Source: Microbacterium sp. Leaf320 (GTDB taxonomy: Bacteria; Actinomycetota; Actinomycetes; Actinomycetales; Microbacteriaceae). From it: a DNA stretch of 64,000 bases. This document shows positions 7,884-16,515 of the stretch, in pieces. How positions within the stretch are numbered: position 1 is the first letter of the stretch; every line of letters begins with the position of its first letter. The notes under the pieces were generated by a model that saw only the letters and a program-made list of their open reading frames with translations, ran no database searches and had not been told where the DNA came from. Where the stretch lies: the NCBI RefSeq assembly GCF_001423485.1, contig NZ_LMOD01000002.1:581890-645889 (forward strand), in the 5' to 3' direction. A program made the translations under genes and the position numbers.

Positions 7884-8411
7884 ATGCCGAGGATGCTCCT
7901 CACCTACGATCCCGTCTGGGCGGATCAGTTCGCGAGCATCGCCTCGGAGATCAGCACTCTGGCGGACGCCGACTGGCTGATCGAGCACATCGGCTCGACC
8001 GCCATCCCGGGGATGCGCGCGAAGCCCATCATCGACCTGGCCATCCGGATCCGGGATCTCCCGGACTTCGACGCGCACCTGCCGGCGCTCGAGGCCGGAG
8101 GATGGCGGCGGGGGAGTGCCGTGCGCACACATCCGGTCATGATCCGCGAGTCCGACGGCATCCGCAGCGCGATCGCGCACTTCTTCGTCGCGGGGGAGTG
8201 GGATGCCGCGAACCAGCGCCTCCTCAGGGATTGGCTGCTCGCGCACCCGGACGATGCGGATCGGTACTCGCACGCGAAGTGCGATGCTGTGGCGGCAGCG
8301 GCGCGCGGGCGATCGACGTACAACGCCGCGAAGACGCCGGCGATCCAGGAGATCGTCGATCGCGCACGTGCGGCCCGCGGGCTGCCCTCGGTGCCCGTGT
8401 ACGACAAGTAG
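7884..8411 (+). CDS. GrpB family protein (UPF0157, nucleotidyltransferase-fold)
   Basis: 175 residues, the family's usual length. The conserved GrpB features YDPVWADQF near the N-terminus and IEHIGSTAIPGMRAKPIIDLAIRI at about 33-56 are present, together with YSHAKCDAVAAAARG toward the C-terminus. The family shares the nucleotidyltransferase fold; a cellular role has not been firmly assigned. It follows the 111-aa hypothetical gene closely and converges on trxA. Confidence 0.88.
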   Translation: MPRMLLTYDPVWADQFASIASEISTLADADWLIEHIGSTAIPGMRAKPIIDLAIRIRDLPDFDAHLPALEAGGWRRGSAVRTHPVMIRESDGIRSAIAHFFVAGEWDAANQRLLRDWLLAHPDDADRYSHAKCDAVAAAARGRSTYNAAKTPAIQEIVDRARAARGLPSVPVYDK

Positions 8412-8442
8412 TCTCGGCGATCGGTTCGGGCGGGGACAGAAA

Positions 8443-8475
8443 AGGGCCGCCACCTCCGAAGAGGTGACGGCCCTG
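8443..8475 (-). terminator. Intrinsic terminator of trxB-trxA
   Basis: A stem-loop with arms AGGGCCGCCACCTC and GAGGTGACGGCCCT around a CGAA loop lies 10 bp beyond the trxA stop. On the minus strand it is followed by TTTTCTGT, the U-tract expected of an intrinsic terminator. It can also stop the convergent GrpB-like transcript. Confidence 0.85.
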
Positions 8476-8484
8476 AAGTCCTGA

Positions 8485-8808
8485 TCAGCCGATGAAGGCT
8501 GCGAGGTCCTGCTCGAGGGCCGGCTTCGGCTTGGCGCCGATGATGGTCGTCTTGACCTCACCGCCCTGGAACACCTTCATCGCGGGGATGGAGGTGATCT
8601 GGTACTTCATCGCCAGCTGCGGGTTCTCGTCCACGTTCAGCTTGAGGATGGTGATCTTGTCGGGGTTGTCCGCCTGGATCTGGTCCAGAACGGGGGCGAC
8701 CATACGACACGGTCCGCACCACTCGGCCCAGAAGTCCACGAGGACGGGACCTTCGGCCTGCAGAACGTCCTGCTCCCAGGTCGCCTGGCTCGTAGCCTTT
8801 GCACTCAT
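8485..8808 (-). CDS. trxA: Thioredoxin
   Basis: 107 residues with the active site WCGPC at 30-34, the preceding FWAEW and the cis-proline segment SIPAMKVF. Reduces protein disulfides and is re-reduced by the thioredoxin reductase encoded just upstream. AAGGAG lies before the ATG. It is the last gene of a trxB-trxA unit closed by a terminator. Confidence 0.97.
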   Translation of the reverse strand: MSAKATSQATWEQDVLQAEGPVLVDFWAEWCGPCRMVAPVLDQIQADNPDKITILKLNVDENPQLAMKYQITSIPAMKVFQGGEVKTTIIGAKPKPALEQDLAAFIG

Positions 8809-8875
8809 CAGAGTTCTCCTTGATTCGAAGTTCGCCTGCTACAACAGCGGGCGAGGTGAAACTGTTCCCGACCGC

Positions 8876-9850
8876 TCAGGCGGTGATGATCTCGGCGGCT
8901 TCCGCAGCCGGGAACTCGACGGAAGCGTCATCGAAATCCGCGAGGAAGTGCTCGGCATCGAGGGCGGCGACCGTGCCGGAGCCCGCGGCGGTGATCGCCT
9001 GACGGTAGGTCGGGTCGATGACGTCACCCGCGGCGAACACGCCGGGAACCGAGGTCTTCGACGAGCGGCCGTCGACCCAGATCGTTCCCTCGGCCGTGAG
9101 GTCGAGCTTGTCGTGCACGAGGTGGGTGCGCGGGTCGTTGCCGATCGCGATGAACAGTCCGTCGAGGGCGAGATCGCTGAGCGTGCCGTCGACTGTGTTG
9201 CGCAGCTGGACGCCCGAGACGGAGTCGCCACCGAGGATCTCGGCGACCTCGCTGTTCCACACGAACTCGATCTTCTCGTTCGCGAACGCCCGCTCCTGCA
9301 TGATCTTCGAGGCGCGCAGGGAGTCCTTGCGGTGGATGACGTAGACCTTCTCCGCGAAGCGGGTGAGGAACGTGGCCTCTTCCATCGCCGAGTCGCCGCC
9401 GCCGACGACCGCGATCGTCTTCTCGCGGAAGAAGAAGCCGTCGCACGTGGCGCACCACGAGACTCCGTAGCCCGAGAGGCGCTCTTCGCCCTCGATTCCG
9501 AGCTTGCGGTATGCCGATCCCGTCGCGTAGATGAGCGACTGGGCCTCGTGCACGGTTCCGCTGCCGAGCGTGACCTTCTTGACGGGGCCGGCCAGGTCGA
9601 GCTCGGTGACGTCGTCGTAGACGACCTCGGTGCCGAACTTCTCTGCCTGCTCCTGGAACTTCGCCATGAGCTCAGGGCCCTGGATCCCCTCGGGGAAGCC
9701 CGGGTAGTTCTCGACCTCGGTGGTGTTCATCAGCTCTCCGCCGACCTCGACGGTGCTCGCGATGAGCAGCGGCTTGAGGTTCGCGCGCGCCGCGTAGATG
9801 GCGGCGGTGAATCCGGCGGGACCGGAACCGATGATGATGACCTGACGCAT
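8876..9850 (-). CDS. trxB: Thioredoxin-disulfide reductase
   Basis: 324 residues. FAD-binding GSGPAG at 8-13, redox-active CATC at 133-136 and NADPH-binding GGGDSA at 150-155 are all present, followed by the C-terminal FAD segment FAAGDV. Transfers electrons from NADPH to thioredoxin. The start MRQVIIIGSG was selected because GGAG lies 7 nt upstream and the dinucleotide-binding strand begins at once; the open frame upstream is murJ antisense or intergenic sequence. Cotranscription with trxA is likely from the 67-bp gap. Confidence 0.97.
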   Translation of the reverse strand: MRQVIIIGSGPAGFTAAIYAARANLKPLLIASTVEVGGELMNTTEVENYPGFPEGIQGPELMAKFQEQAEKFGTEVVYDDVTELDLAGPVKKVTLGSGTVHEAQSLIYATGSAYRKLGIEGEERLSGYGVSWCATCDGFFFREKTIAVVGGGDSAMEEATFLTRFAEKVYVIHRKDSLRASKIMQERAFANEKIEFVWNSEVAEILGGDSVSGVQLRNTVDGTLSDLALDGLFIAIGNDPRTHLVHDKLDLTAEGTIWVDGRSSKTSVPGVFAAGDVIDPTYRQAITAAGSGTVAALDAEHFLADFDDASVEFPAAEAAEIITA

Positions 9851-9939
9851 GTGCTCTCCGTCGTAGATGCTGAGACGTCGAAAGACGTTCGACTGCTTCA
9901 ACCAATGGTAACCGCGCGACATTCCCGCGCGCGGGGCGG

Positions 9940-11559
9940 TCAGCGACCTGGCAGGAACCGGCGCAGCATGGAGCCCGCGACCTTCAGCTCGGGCGCCCGC
10001 AGAAGGGCCAGGATGCCGATGTAGACGACCACCACGGCCATGCCGATGATGCATGTGCCGAGAGCTCCCTGGAGCTTGTCGGCGGTGGTCCATCCGGTGG
10101 GGCCGCCGAGCAGGAGGAAGACGCCCCAACCTGCGAAACCGGCGGGGATGGCGGCGATCGCGAAGCGCACGATGGCGGTCATCCACGTGCGGATCTGCAG
10201 TCCGCCGATCTTGCGGTGCAGAAGCCAGACGGCCACGACGGTCTGGATGGTGCTGGCGAGCGACTGACCGAGGGCGATGGTGGCCGCGAGGGACGTCACC
10301 TCGATGACGCCGGCCGCGAGCAGCCACTGGGCACCTAGGGCGCTGACGACCACCAGCGCGCACTGGAAGACCGTGAACCAGAAGGGCGTTCGGGTGTCGC
10401 CGTATGCGTAGAAGGTCCGCTGCACGATGAAGAGGATCGTGAGTGGCACCAGGCACACCAGGAAGCAGACCAGCACGAGCGCGGCCTCGGAGGCGTCGGA
10501 CGCCTGGTTGGTGAAGACGCGGGAAGCGGGCACGGATGCCGCGGCGACGGCTGCGACGGCGACGGCGATGAAGAAGAGCAGCGTTCGGATGCTCTTCGCG
10601 ATGTCTCCGCGCACTTCCGTATCGCGTCCGGCTGCGGCGTGCTCGCTGATCTGCGTGAAATACGGCGTTCCGATCGACAGCACGATGATCGAGTACGGGA
10701 GCATGAAGATGAGCCATGCGTACTGGAAGGTGGCGACCGAGGCGCCTTCGCCGGATGCCTCGGTGAGGATCTGTGTCTGGACGAGGCCGGCGACGAGACT
10801 GGCGAGCGCCATGAGGAAGGTCCAGCCGGCGAGCCGACCCACATTGCCCAGGCCCACCCCGCGCCACCGGAAGTCGGGCTTGAGGGCGAGCCCTGTGCGC
10901 CTCCAGAAGATCAGCAGGATCGCGGCCTGGATCAGGATGCCGATCGTCGCTGTCCCGCCGAGAGCGGCGATCATCTCGGGAGTCCAGTCGGCGACTCGGG
11001 TGAGCGGTCCGCCGAACAGCGCTCCCACGATGAGGAATCCGACGATCGAGACGATGTTGTTGACGACCGGCGCCCAGGTGAACGGACCGAAGATCCGACG
11101 GGCGTTGAGTGCTTCACCGAGTAGCGCATACAGCCCGTAGAACAGGATCTGTGGCATGCACCAGTACGCGAATGCCGTCGCGAGGGCGAGGAACTCGGGA
11201 GATCCCTCCTTGCCGGCGTAGAGCCACACGAGCCACGGTGACGCGACAGTGGCGATGCCGGTGATGACGACGAGCACGACGGTGCCGAGAGTGAAGAGCT
11301 TGGAGATGAAGGCGTTGCCGCCATCGGCATCGGCCGTCGCCTTGACGATCTGCGGGATGATGACCGCGGTCAGCACGCCCACCGAGATCAGTGAGAACAC
11401 GTTGTTCGGAAGCTGATTCGCGATCGCGAACGCATCGGCCGCACCGGCTCCGACAGAGCCGATCACACCCACCAGAACGATCGTTCGCAGCAGACCTGTG
11501 ACGCGCGAGATGAGGGTTCCTGCGCCGATCAGCGCGCTCGCGCGGCCGAGACTACTCAT
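9940..11559 (-). CDS. murJ: Lipid II flippase MurJ (MviN family)
   Basis: 539 residues with about fourteen hydrophobic segments; RVTGLLRTIVL near the N-terminus and the repeated internal helices are typical of MurJ. It moves peptidoglycan precursor lipid II across the membrane. The start MSSLGRASAL at 11559 overlaps the 3' end of the DUF6049 gene by 8 bp, the arrangement kept across actinobacteria. The long C-terminal cytoplasmic pseudokinase extension known in mycobacteria is absent. No sigM-type gene lies between murJ and trxB here. Confidence 0.93.
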   Translation of the reverse strand: MSSLGRASALIGAGTLISRVTGLLRTIVLVGVIGSVGAGAADAFAIANQLPNNVFSLISVGVLTAVIIPQIVKATADADGGNAFISKLFTLGTVVLVVITGIATVASPWLVWLYAGKEGSPEFLALATAFAYWCMPQILFYGLYALLGEALNARRIFGPFTWAPVVNNIVSIVGFLIVGALFGGPLTRVADWTPEMIAALGGTATIGILIQAAILLIFWRRTGLALKPDFRWRGVGLGNVGRLAGWTFLMALASLVAGLVQTQILTEASGEGASVATFQYAWLIFMLPYSIIVLSIGTPYFTQISEHAAAGRDTEVRGDIAKSIRTLLFFIAVAVAAVAAASVPASRVFTNQASDASEAALVLVCFLVCLVPLTILFIVQRTFYAYGDTRTPFWFTVFQCALVVVSALGAQWLLAAGVIEVTSLAATIALGQSLASTIQTVVAVWLLHRKIGGLQIRTWMTAIVRFAIAAIPAGFAGWGVFLLLGGPTGWTTADKLQGALGTCIIGMAVVVVYIGILALLRAPELKVAGSMLRRFLPGR

Positions 11560-13660
11560 TCGACTCCTCGACGGCGTCCTCGCTCGTCGCCGCCTCACGG
11601 CGACGACGACGGACGGTGCGGATGATGCCGAGACCGAGGAGCAGCACGATGAGACCGCCGAACACGGCGAGACCGATCGTCTCCCACTCGGCGCGTACCG
11701 AGACGCGCACCGTCTCGGGCGTGCTGATCGGCACCCCGGTGGGGCTCGAGAGCTCCAGCTTCAGCGCGACCTCGCCGCTTCCGACCCTCGCCGAGACGGG
11801 AACCTTGACTCTGCTCGTGGTTCCCGGCTGGATCGTCGCGGCGGTCACCGGCTCGACCTCGAGACGAGGGTCACTCGGCTTGACGGACAGATTGACGTTC
11901 ACCGGCCAGGGCAGATCGTTGCGCACCGAGAAGGGCAGATCGGCGTTGGCCGAGAGCAGCTGGATGGTGCTGGCAGGCGGGATGTCGACGGCTTCGAGGG
12001 TGTCGGTCGTCGCGGTGTTCACCTCAGCGACGGCGTCGTCGAAAGCGTCTTCCGTGAGGCCGACCGCCGTCGCGCGCATGATCTGGATGCGCTTGGGGCT
12101 CAGCAGCAGCTGGCGGTCATCGAGGATCGAGGCGAACTCTCCGAGAACGACCTCGCTGTCGAGCATCCGCTGCAGGGCCGTGGCGCGGGTCACGTCGGGT
12201 TCGGTGGTGAGCGCGGCGGGGACTGCGGGGGTGGACAGGACCTCCGCGAGCCCGAAGCCGAGCGTGTCGAACGAGGTGATCGTGTCGTTCAGCGCATCTG
12301 CGGTGCGGGTCTCGTCACGATCCAGTCCGACGAGAAGCGGTGCGGCCGGGTTCGTCTGCGCGGACAGCGCGAGGTGCGCGCTCGCCTCGGCGAGCGATCG
12401 CTGACGTGCGGACTCGTCGTCCTCTCCTGCCGCCTCTGAGAGCGCGGCGGATGCGGCCGCATCCGTGACGAGCGCTGTGCGCTCGCCGACCGTCGCGTGG
12501 GCGTCGTCGGCTCCACCGACCGCCGTCGACGACAGGACGGTGATGGCTGCGCCGCCCATGTACGCGGAGAAGGCGTCGAGGTCAGCGGTCGAGGCGTCGC
12601 TGCGCGGCCAGAGGATGCCGGGAGAGGCGCCCTCGATGGTGGTGAGATCCGCATCGTCGGGCAGCGCAGGACCCTCGGTGGCCGCCGGTGTGGGCGCGGT
12701 GGTCGCGGTCGGAGTCGCTGCGGGCGTCTCATCCGGAAGGGTGAGGAAGTTGCTCGAGGTGAGGAAAGGCGCGAGCGTCGTCGGCTGCAGGAGCTCGGGG
12801 AGGCCGGCCTGGGCCTGCGTCGTGGCATCCGCGTCGCCGAACTGCAGTGCGAAACGATCGTTCGGGAGTGCGTCGAGCTGACGCAGCCATTCGCGTGCGC
12901 TCTGCGGTGCTGCGGACCCGAGAGCCCTGATCGCCGCAGGGATCGACGGGTCGATCGCGAGGATCGCCGATGTGCCGCGGACCCCCTCGAGCACCGCGGT
13001 GAGCGCGCCGTCGGCGGCGGTGAGGGCGGTGAGCTCCTCGGTCGTCAGAAGCGCGCCGTCGACCGGAGTCGCGGTGATCGGCACCATCAGGGCGATGGGC
13101 GGATTCTCCGCCGCAGTGACGACGAGCACGGTCGTCGACGTCACGGACTCGGCATCGTCCTCAGCATCCGTCTGCGCCCCGCTGAGAGTGGCACGCAGCG
13201 GGTACACGCCGGGTGCGAGGTCACCGAGGGCCTCTGGCGGGATGAAGAGGCTCGTCGTCACGGATGCTTCGGCGTCGACCGGAGCGGTGAGGTCTGCGCC
13301 CAGCTGCTCGAATCCACCCGGCGCCTCTGAGTCGTCCAGCCAGGTCGTGACGGCGGTCTCGTCAGCCAGGGGAGTGCGGTTGATCTCGACGGACACGCGT
13401 CCGGCGGAGAGTGCCGACTTCGCGTCGTTCTGCACGGTCAGCGAGGCCGTCGTCGCGCTTCCGGGCGACACGGTTCCCCGCACTCCCGCTGACAGGAGCA
13501 ACTCGATCGCAGGGGCGTCCTCGGTCTCGGAGTCGCTGGCCGCGAACGCATTTCCCGCACTCACGCCGCACATGCCGAGAACCATCGCCGAGATGACGGA
13601 TCCGCGCGCCAGGCGCTGCAGGCGCGTGCGGAGGCCGTTCTCGGGGGTGGTCGCGGTCAT
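11552..13660 (-). CDS. DUF6049 family exported membrane-anchored protein
   Basis: 702 residues. A signal segment (about 20-40, VISAMVLGMCGVSAGNAFA), a large Ala/Thr-rich extracytoplasmic part and a single C-terminal membrane helix (GLAVFGGLIVLLLGLGIIRTV) followed by RRRRR-like positive charges. The layout and position directly before murJ match DUF6049 proteins, whose function is unknown but probably linked to envelope synthesis. Its stop overlaps the murJ start. The central region carries a low-complexity ATPTATTAPTPAA linker. Confidence 0.85.
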   Translation of the reverse strand: MTATTPENGLRTRLQRLARGSVISAMVLGMCGVSAGNAFAASDSETEDAPAIELLLSAGVRGTVSPGSATTASLTVQNDAKSALSAGRVSVEINRTPLADETAVTTWLDDSEAPGGFEQLGADLTAPVDAEASVTTSLFIPPEALGDLAPGVYPLRATLSGAQTDAEDDAESVTSTTVLVVTAAENPPIALMVPITATPVDGALLTTEELTALTAADGALTAVLEGVRGTSAILAIDPSIPAAIRALGSAAPQSAREWLRQLDALPNDRFALQFGDADATTQAQAGLPELLQPTTLAPFLTSSNFLTLPDETPAATPTATTAPTPAATEGPALPDDADLTTIEGASPGILWPRSDASTADLDAFSAYMGGAAITVLSSTAVGGADDAHATVGERTALVTDAAASAALSEAAGEDDESARQRSLAEASAHLALSAQTNPAAPLLVGLDRDETRTADALNDTITSFDTLGFGLAEVLSTPAVPAALTTEPDVTRATALQRMLDSEVVLGEFASILDDRQLLLSPKRIQIMRATAVGLTEDAFDDAVAEVNTATTDTLEAVDIPPASTIQLLSANADLPFSVRNDLPWPVNVNLSVKPSDPRLEVEPVTAATIQPGTTSRVKVPVSARVGSGEVALKLELSSPTGVPISTPETVRVSVRAEWETIGLAVFGGLIVLLLGLGIIRTVRRRRREAATSEDAVEESNE

Positions 13661-13755
13661 GGGAGTCTTCCTCGGACGCCGGTGATCTCAGGCGTCCGGC
13701 GAGTGCTGACCTTGTGATTCTAGGCGGCTGGCTGAATGAGAACCCTGAAGACGCG

Positions 13756-13761
13756 TAGAGT
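13756..13761 (+). promoter_or_regulatory. Leaderless-type -10 hexamer for the methyltransferase gene
   Basis: TAGAGT ends 7 nt before the GTG at 13769; no ribosome binding site lies between. Confidence 0.5.
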
Positions 13762-13768
13762 GACGGCC

Positions 13769-15298
13769 GTGTCCGACACCCTCACCCCCGTTCCCGATCC
13801 GCTTCACAGCGCTGCGCTCGCCGCAGATCTCGACGCCGCCGACCTCCGTTCGGAGCCGCTGCGCCGCCTGTGGGGAGAGGAAGAGGACGACGCGCTGGCC
13901 CGAGGGATGCGCGAGCCGATCCTGCGCGCGATCGCGGGTGACGACGGCGTGCTCGCGACACTGGGGCGCCTTCTGGTGCTCGGAATGCGCCAGCCCGTGG
14001 CTCCGGTGGCAGCTGCACTGCCGAGGCTCGGCATCGACGGCCTGGTCGCGCTGGGCCTTGCGCGCATCGACGGTGACACGGTCGTTCCCACCGCGCTGCT
14101 CCGGCCGCAGTCGTTCGTCGACGCCGACGGCATGGGCGAATGGTGGATAGCCAGCGACCTCGACGAGGTGGCGCTCGACGGCGCGCTGCCCGCCGACCAT
14201 GTGCTCGGGGTGGGCGGCGCGTCTCGCACTCTCGCCGAGATCATCATGCCGATCGAGGTCGACCGTGCTCTGGACCTCGGCACCGGATGCGGCATCCAGG
14301 CGCTGCTCGTCGCCCGGCATGCGGGTGCGGTCGTCGCCACGGACATCTCCGCGCGGGCGCTCGCCTACGCCGAGTTGAATGCCCGAATCAACGGCGTCTC
14401 GAACATCGAGTTCCGGCTGGGCAGCATGTTCGAGCCGGTCGCGGGAGAGGCATTCGACCTGATCGTGTCGAACCCTCCCTTCGTGATCACCCCTCGGGCC
14501 GAGGGCGTGCCCGAGTACGAATACCGCGACGGCGGCCTCGTGGGCGACGCGCTCGTCGAGCAGTTCCTGCGCGCTGCTCCGTCGTTCCTCACCCCCGGCG
14601 GGGTCGCCCAGCTGCTCGGCAACTGGGAGTCGCGCGGGGCGCAGCGCGAGCTGACCGGCCGGGTCGGCCTCGATCGTCTCTCGTCCTGGGTGCCCCGTGA
14701 CCTCGACCTGTGGGTCATCCAGCGCGAGGAGCTGTCTCCGCTCGCCTATGCGGAGCTCTGGATCCGCGACGGCGGCACCACCCCGCGCGACGCCGCCTTC
14801 ACGCCCTTGCTCACCGCCTGGCTCGACGACTTCGCCGCACGCGGCGTCACCGCGGTGGGCTTCGGCTACATCCTGATGCGGCGGCCTGCGGCGCCCGGGC
14901 AGACCGCGCCGCTGCGTCGTCTCGAGCGTCTGTCGCAGCCCGTGTCGAACGTCGGCGGCGCGCTGCGCTCGGGGCTCGCCGCTCACGACCTGCTCGTCGA
15001 CGGCCTGCCTTCCACACTCTTCACGGCGCCGGACGTCACCGAGGCTCGACACCTGCTTCCGGGTAACGACGACCCCAGCATCATCGAGCTCCGCCAGGGC
15101 GGGGGATTCGCGCGCACGATCACGGTCGACCCCGCGGTCGCCGCGTTCGTCGGCGCCTGCGACGGAGATCTGACCGTCATGCAGATCGTGGGGGCTCTCG
15201 CCGACCTGTTCGAGGTGCCGCTCGTCGACCTATGGGCGGACCTCGAGCCGCGCATCCGGCAGCTCGTGCTCGACGGTCTGCTGGTGTCGGAGCAGTGA
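13769..15298 (+). CDS. Class I SAM-dependent methyltransferase (HemK/RsmC-like)
   Basis: 509 residues from the GTG chosen. SAM-binding loop ALDLGTGCGIQALLVA and the catalytic NPPF motif in LIVSNPPFVITPR indicate an N6-adenine or N5-glutamine type methyltransferase. An N-terminal winged-helix-like extension and a long C-terminal domain are present; the substrate is unknown. The GTG follows a leaderless -10 hexamer; an ATG 33 bp upstream (13736) is the alternative start. It is divergent from the DUF6049 gene. Confidence 0.85.
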   Translation: MSDTLTPVPDPLHSAALAADLDAADLRSEPLRRLWGEEEDDALARGMREPILRAIAGDDGVLATLGRLLVLGMRQPVAPVAAALPRLGIDGLVALGLARIDGDTVVPTALLRPQSFVDADGMGEWWIASDLDEVALDGALPADHVLGVGGASRTLAEIIMPIEVDRALDLGTGCGIQALLVARHAGAVVATDISARALAYAELNARINGVSNIEFRLGSMFEPVAGEAFDLIVSNPPFVITPRAEGVPEYEYRDGGLVGDALVEQFLRAAPSFLTPGGVAQLLGNWESRGAQRELTGRVGLDRLSSWVPRDLDLWVIQREELSPLAYAELWIRDGGTTPRDAAFTPLLTAWLDDFAARGVTAVGFGYILMRRPAAPGQTAPLRRLERLSQPVSNVGGALRSGLAAHDLLVDGLPSTLFTAPDVTEARHLLPGNDDPSIIELRQGGGFARTITVDPAVAAFVGACDGDLTVMQIVGALADLFEVPLVDLWADLEPRIRQLVLDGLLVSEQ

Positions 15299-15338
15299 TG
15301 CGGGAATACGCCTCCGTATATATGCGTTCGAATACACC

Positions 15339-16394
15339 ATGAAGGCTTTCGGATTCCTCTCGTTCGGGCACTACGCAGACGTGCCCGGTTCGGCGACCCG
15401 CACTGCGGGAGACATGCTGAAGCAGACCATCGAGATCGCGGAGGGTGCCGACGAGATCGGCGTCAACGGGGCGTCCGTGCGGGTGCACCACTGGGCACGT
15501 CAGGCCGCGTCGCCGATGCCGCTGCTGTCGGCCATGGCCGCACGCACGAAGCGCATCGAGGTCGGCACCGGCGTCATCGACATGCGGTACGAGAACCCGT
15601 TCCAGTTCGCCGAAGAGGCGGCGGCTCTCGACCTGATCGCCGACGGGCGGATCGCGCTCGGAGTGAGCCGTGGTTCACCCGAGACGGCGCTGCGGGGTTA
15701 CGAGACCTTCGGCTTCCATGACGAGGAGGACCCGGAGCGCGGCAGCGTCATCGCTCGCGAGAAGTTCGACCTCTTCCTGCGCGCCATCGACGGAGAAGGC
15801 CTCGCTCCCGGCGACCCCCGCATGGTCGGTGCGGGGCGCTACCTCGCGATCGAACCGCAGTCGCCGACGCTGCGCGACCACATCTGGTGGGGTTCGGGCT
15901 CTCGTGCCACGGCAGAGGAGACCGGACGCAAGGGGCTCAACATGATGAGCTCGACGCTTCTCACCGAGGCGACCGGCGTGCCGTTCCACCAGCTGCAGCG
16001 CGAGCAGATCGACCTCTTCCGCAGCGCCTACAAAGAGGCGGGTCACACCGGTACTCCCCGCGTCTCGGTCAGCCGCAGCGTCTTCCCGCTGGTGTCCGAC
16101 ATGGACAGGGCGTACTTCGGCCTCCGCAGCGAGGAGAACGCTGACCAGATCGGCATCATCGACGGCTACCGCTCGACCTTCGGCAAGACCTATGCGGCCG
16201 AACCCGACGTGCTGATCCAGCAGCTGCTCGCGGATGAGGCGGTCATGTCGGCGGACACCCTGCTGCTGACCATCCCGAACCAGCTCGGCCCCGAGTACAA
16301 CCTGCACGTGCTCGAGTCGTTCGCGACCCACGTCGCCCCGGCGCTCGGCTGGAAGCCGAACACCGAGGGCCCCGTGCAGGGAGATCCGGTCTGA
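15339..16394 (+). CDS. LLM-class flavin-dependent oxidoreductase
   Basis: 351 residues with the bacterial-luciferase-like fold signature: LLSAMAARTKRIEVGTGVIDMRYENPFQFAEEAAALDLIADGRIALGVSRG-type layout (seen in shorter pieces around residues 60-115). Enzymes of this class use FMN or F420; the substrate is not evident. It begins 40 bp after the methyltransferase gene, behind a TATATAT stretch, and ends before a strong terminator. Confidence 0.88.
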   Translation: MKAFGFLSFGHYADVPGSATRTAGDMLKQTIEIAEGADEIGVNGASVRVHHWARQAASPMPLLSAMAARTKRIEVGTGVIDMRYENPFQFAEEAAALDLIADGRIALGVSRGSPETALRGYETFGFHDEEDPERGSVIAREKFDLFLRAIDGEGLAPGDPRMVGAGRYLAIEPQSPTLRDHIWWGSGSRATAEETGRKGLNMMSSTLLTEATGVPFHQLQREQIDLFRSAYKEAGHTGTPRVSVSRSVFPLVSDMDRAYFGLRSEENADQIGIIDGYRSTFGKTYAAEPDVLIQQLLADEAVMSADTLLLTIPNQLGPEYNLHVLESFATHVAPALGWKPNTEGPVQGDPV

Positions 16395-16417
16395 GGAACG
16401 GACCGTACTGACCGCAA

Positions 16418-16455
16418 GGAGAGGGGCGGATGCGCGCAGCATCCGCCCCTTCTCC
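16418..16455 (+). terminator. Terminator after the LLM oxidoreductase gene
   Basis: GGAGAGGGGCGGATGC pairs with GCATCCGCCCCTTCTCC around a 5-nt loop with one bulge. It lies 24 bp after the stop codon. Confidence 0.75.
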
Positions 16456-16503
16456 ATGCCCCGGGACTGTTCTCCGACCGTCGCCGATATCGCGATATGC
16501 CGA

Positions 16504-16509
16504 TACGCT
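16504..16509 (+). promoter_or_regulatory. Leaderless-type -10 hexamer for the LPxTG protein gene
   Basis: TACGCT ends 6 nt before the ATG at 16516. Confidence 0.5.
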
Positions 16510-16515
16510 GCCCGC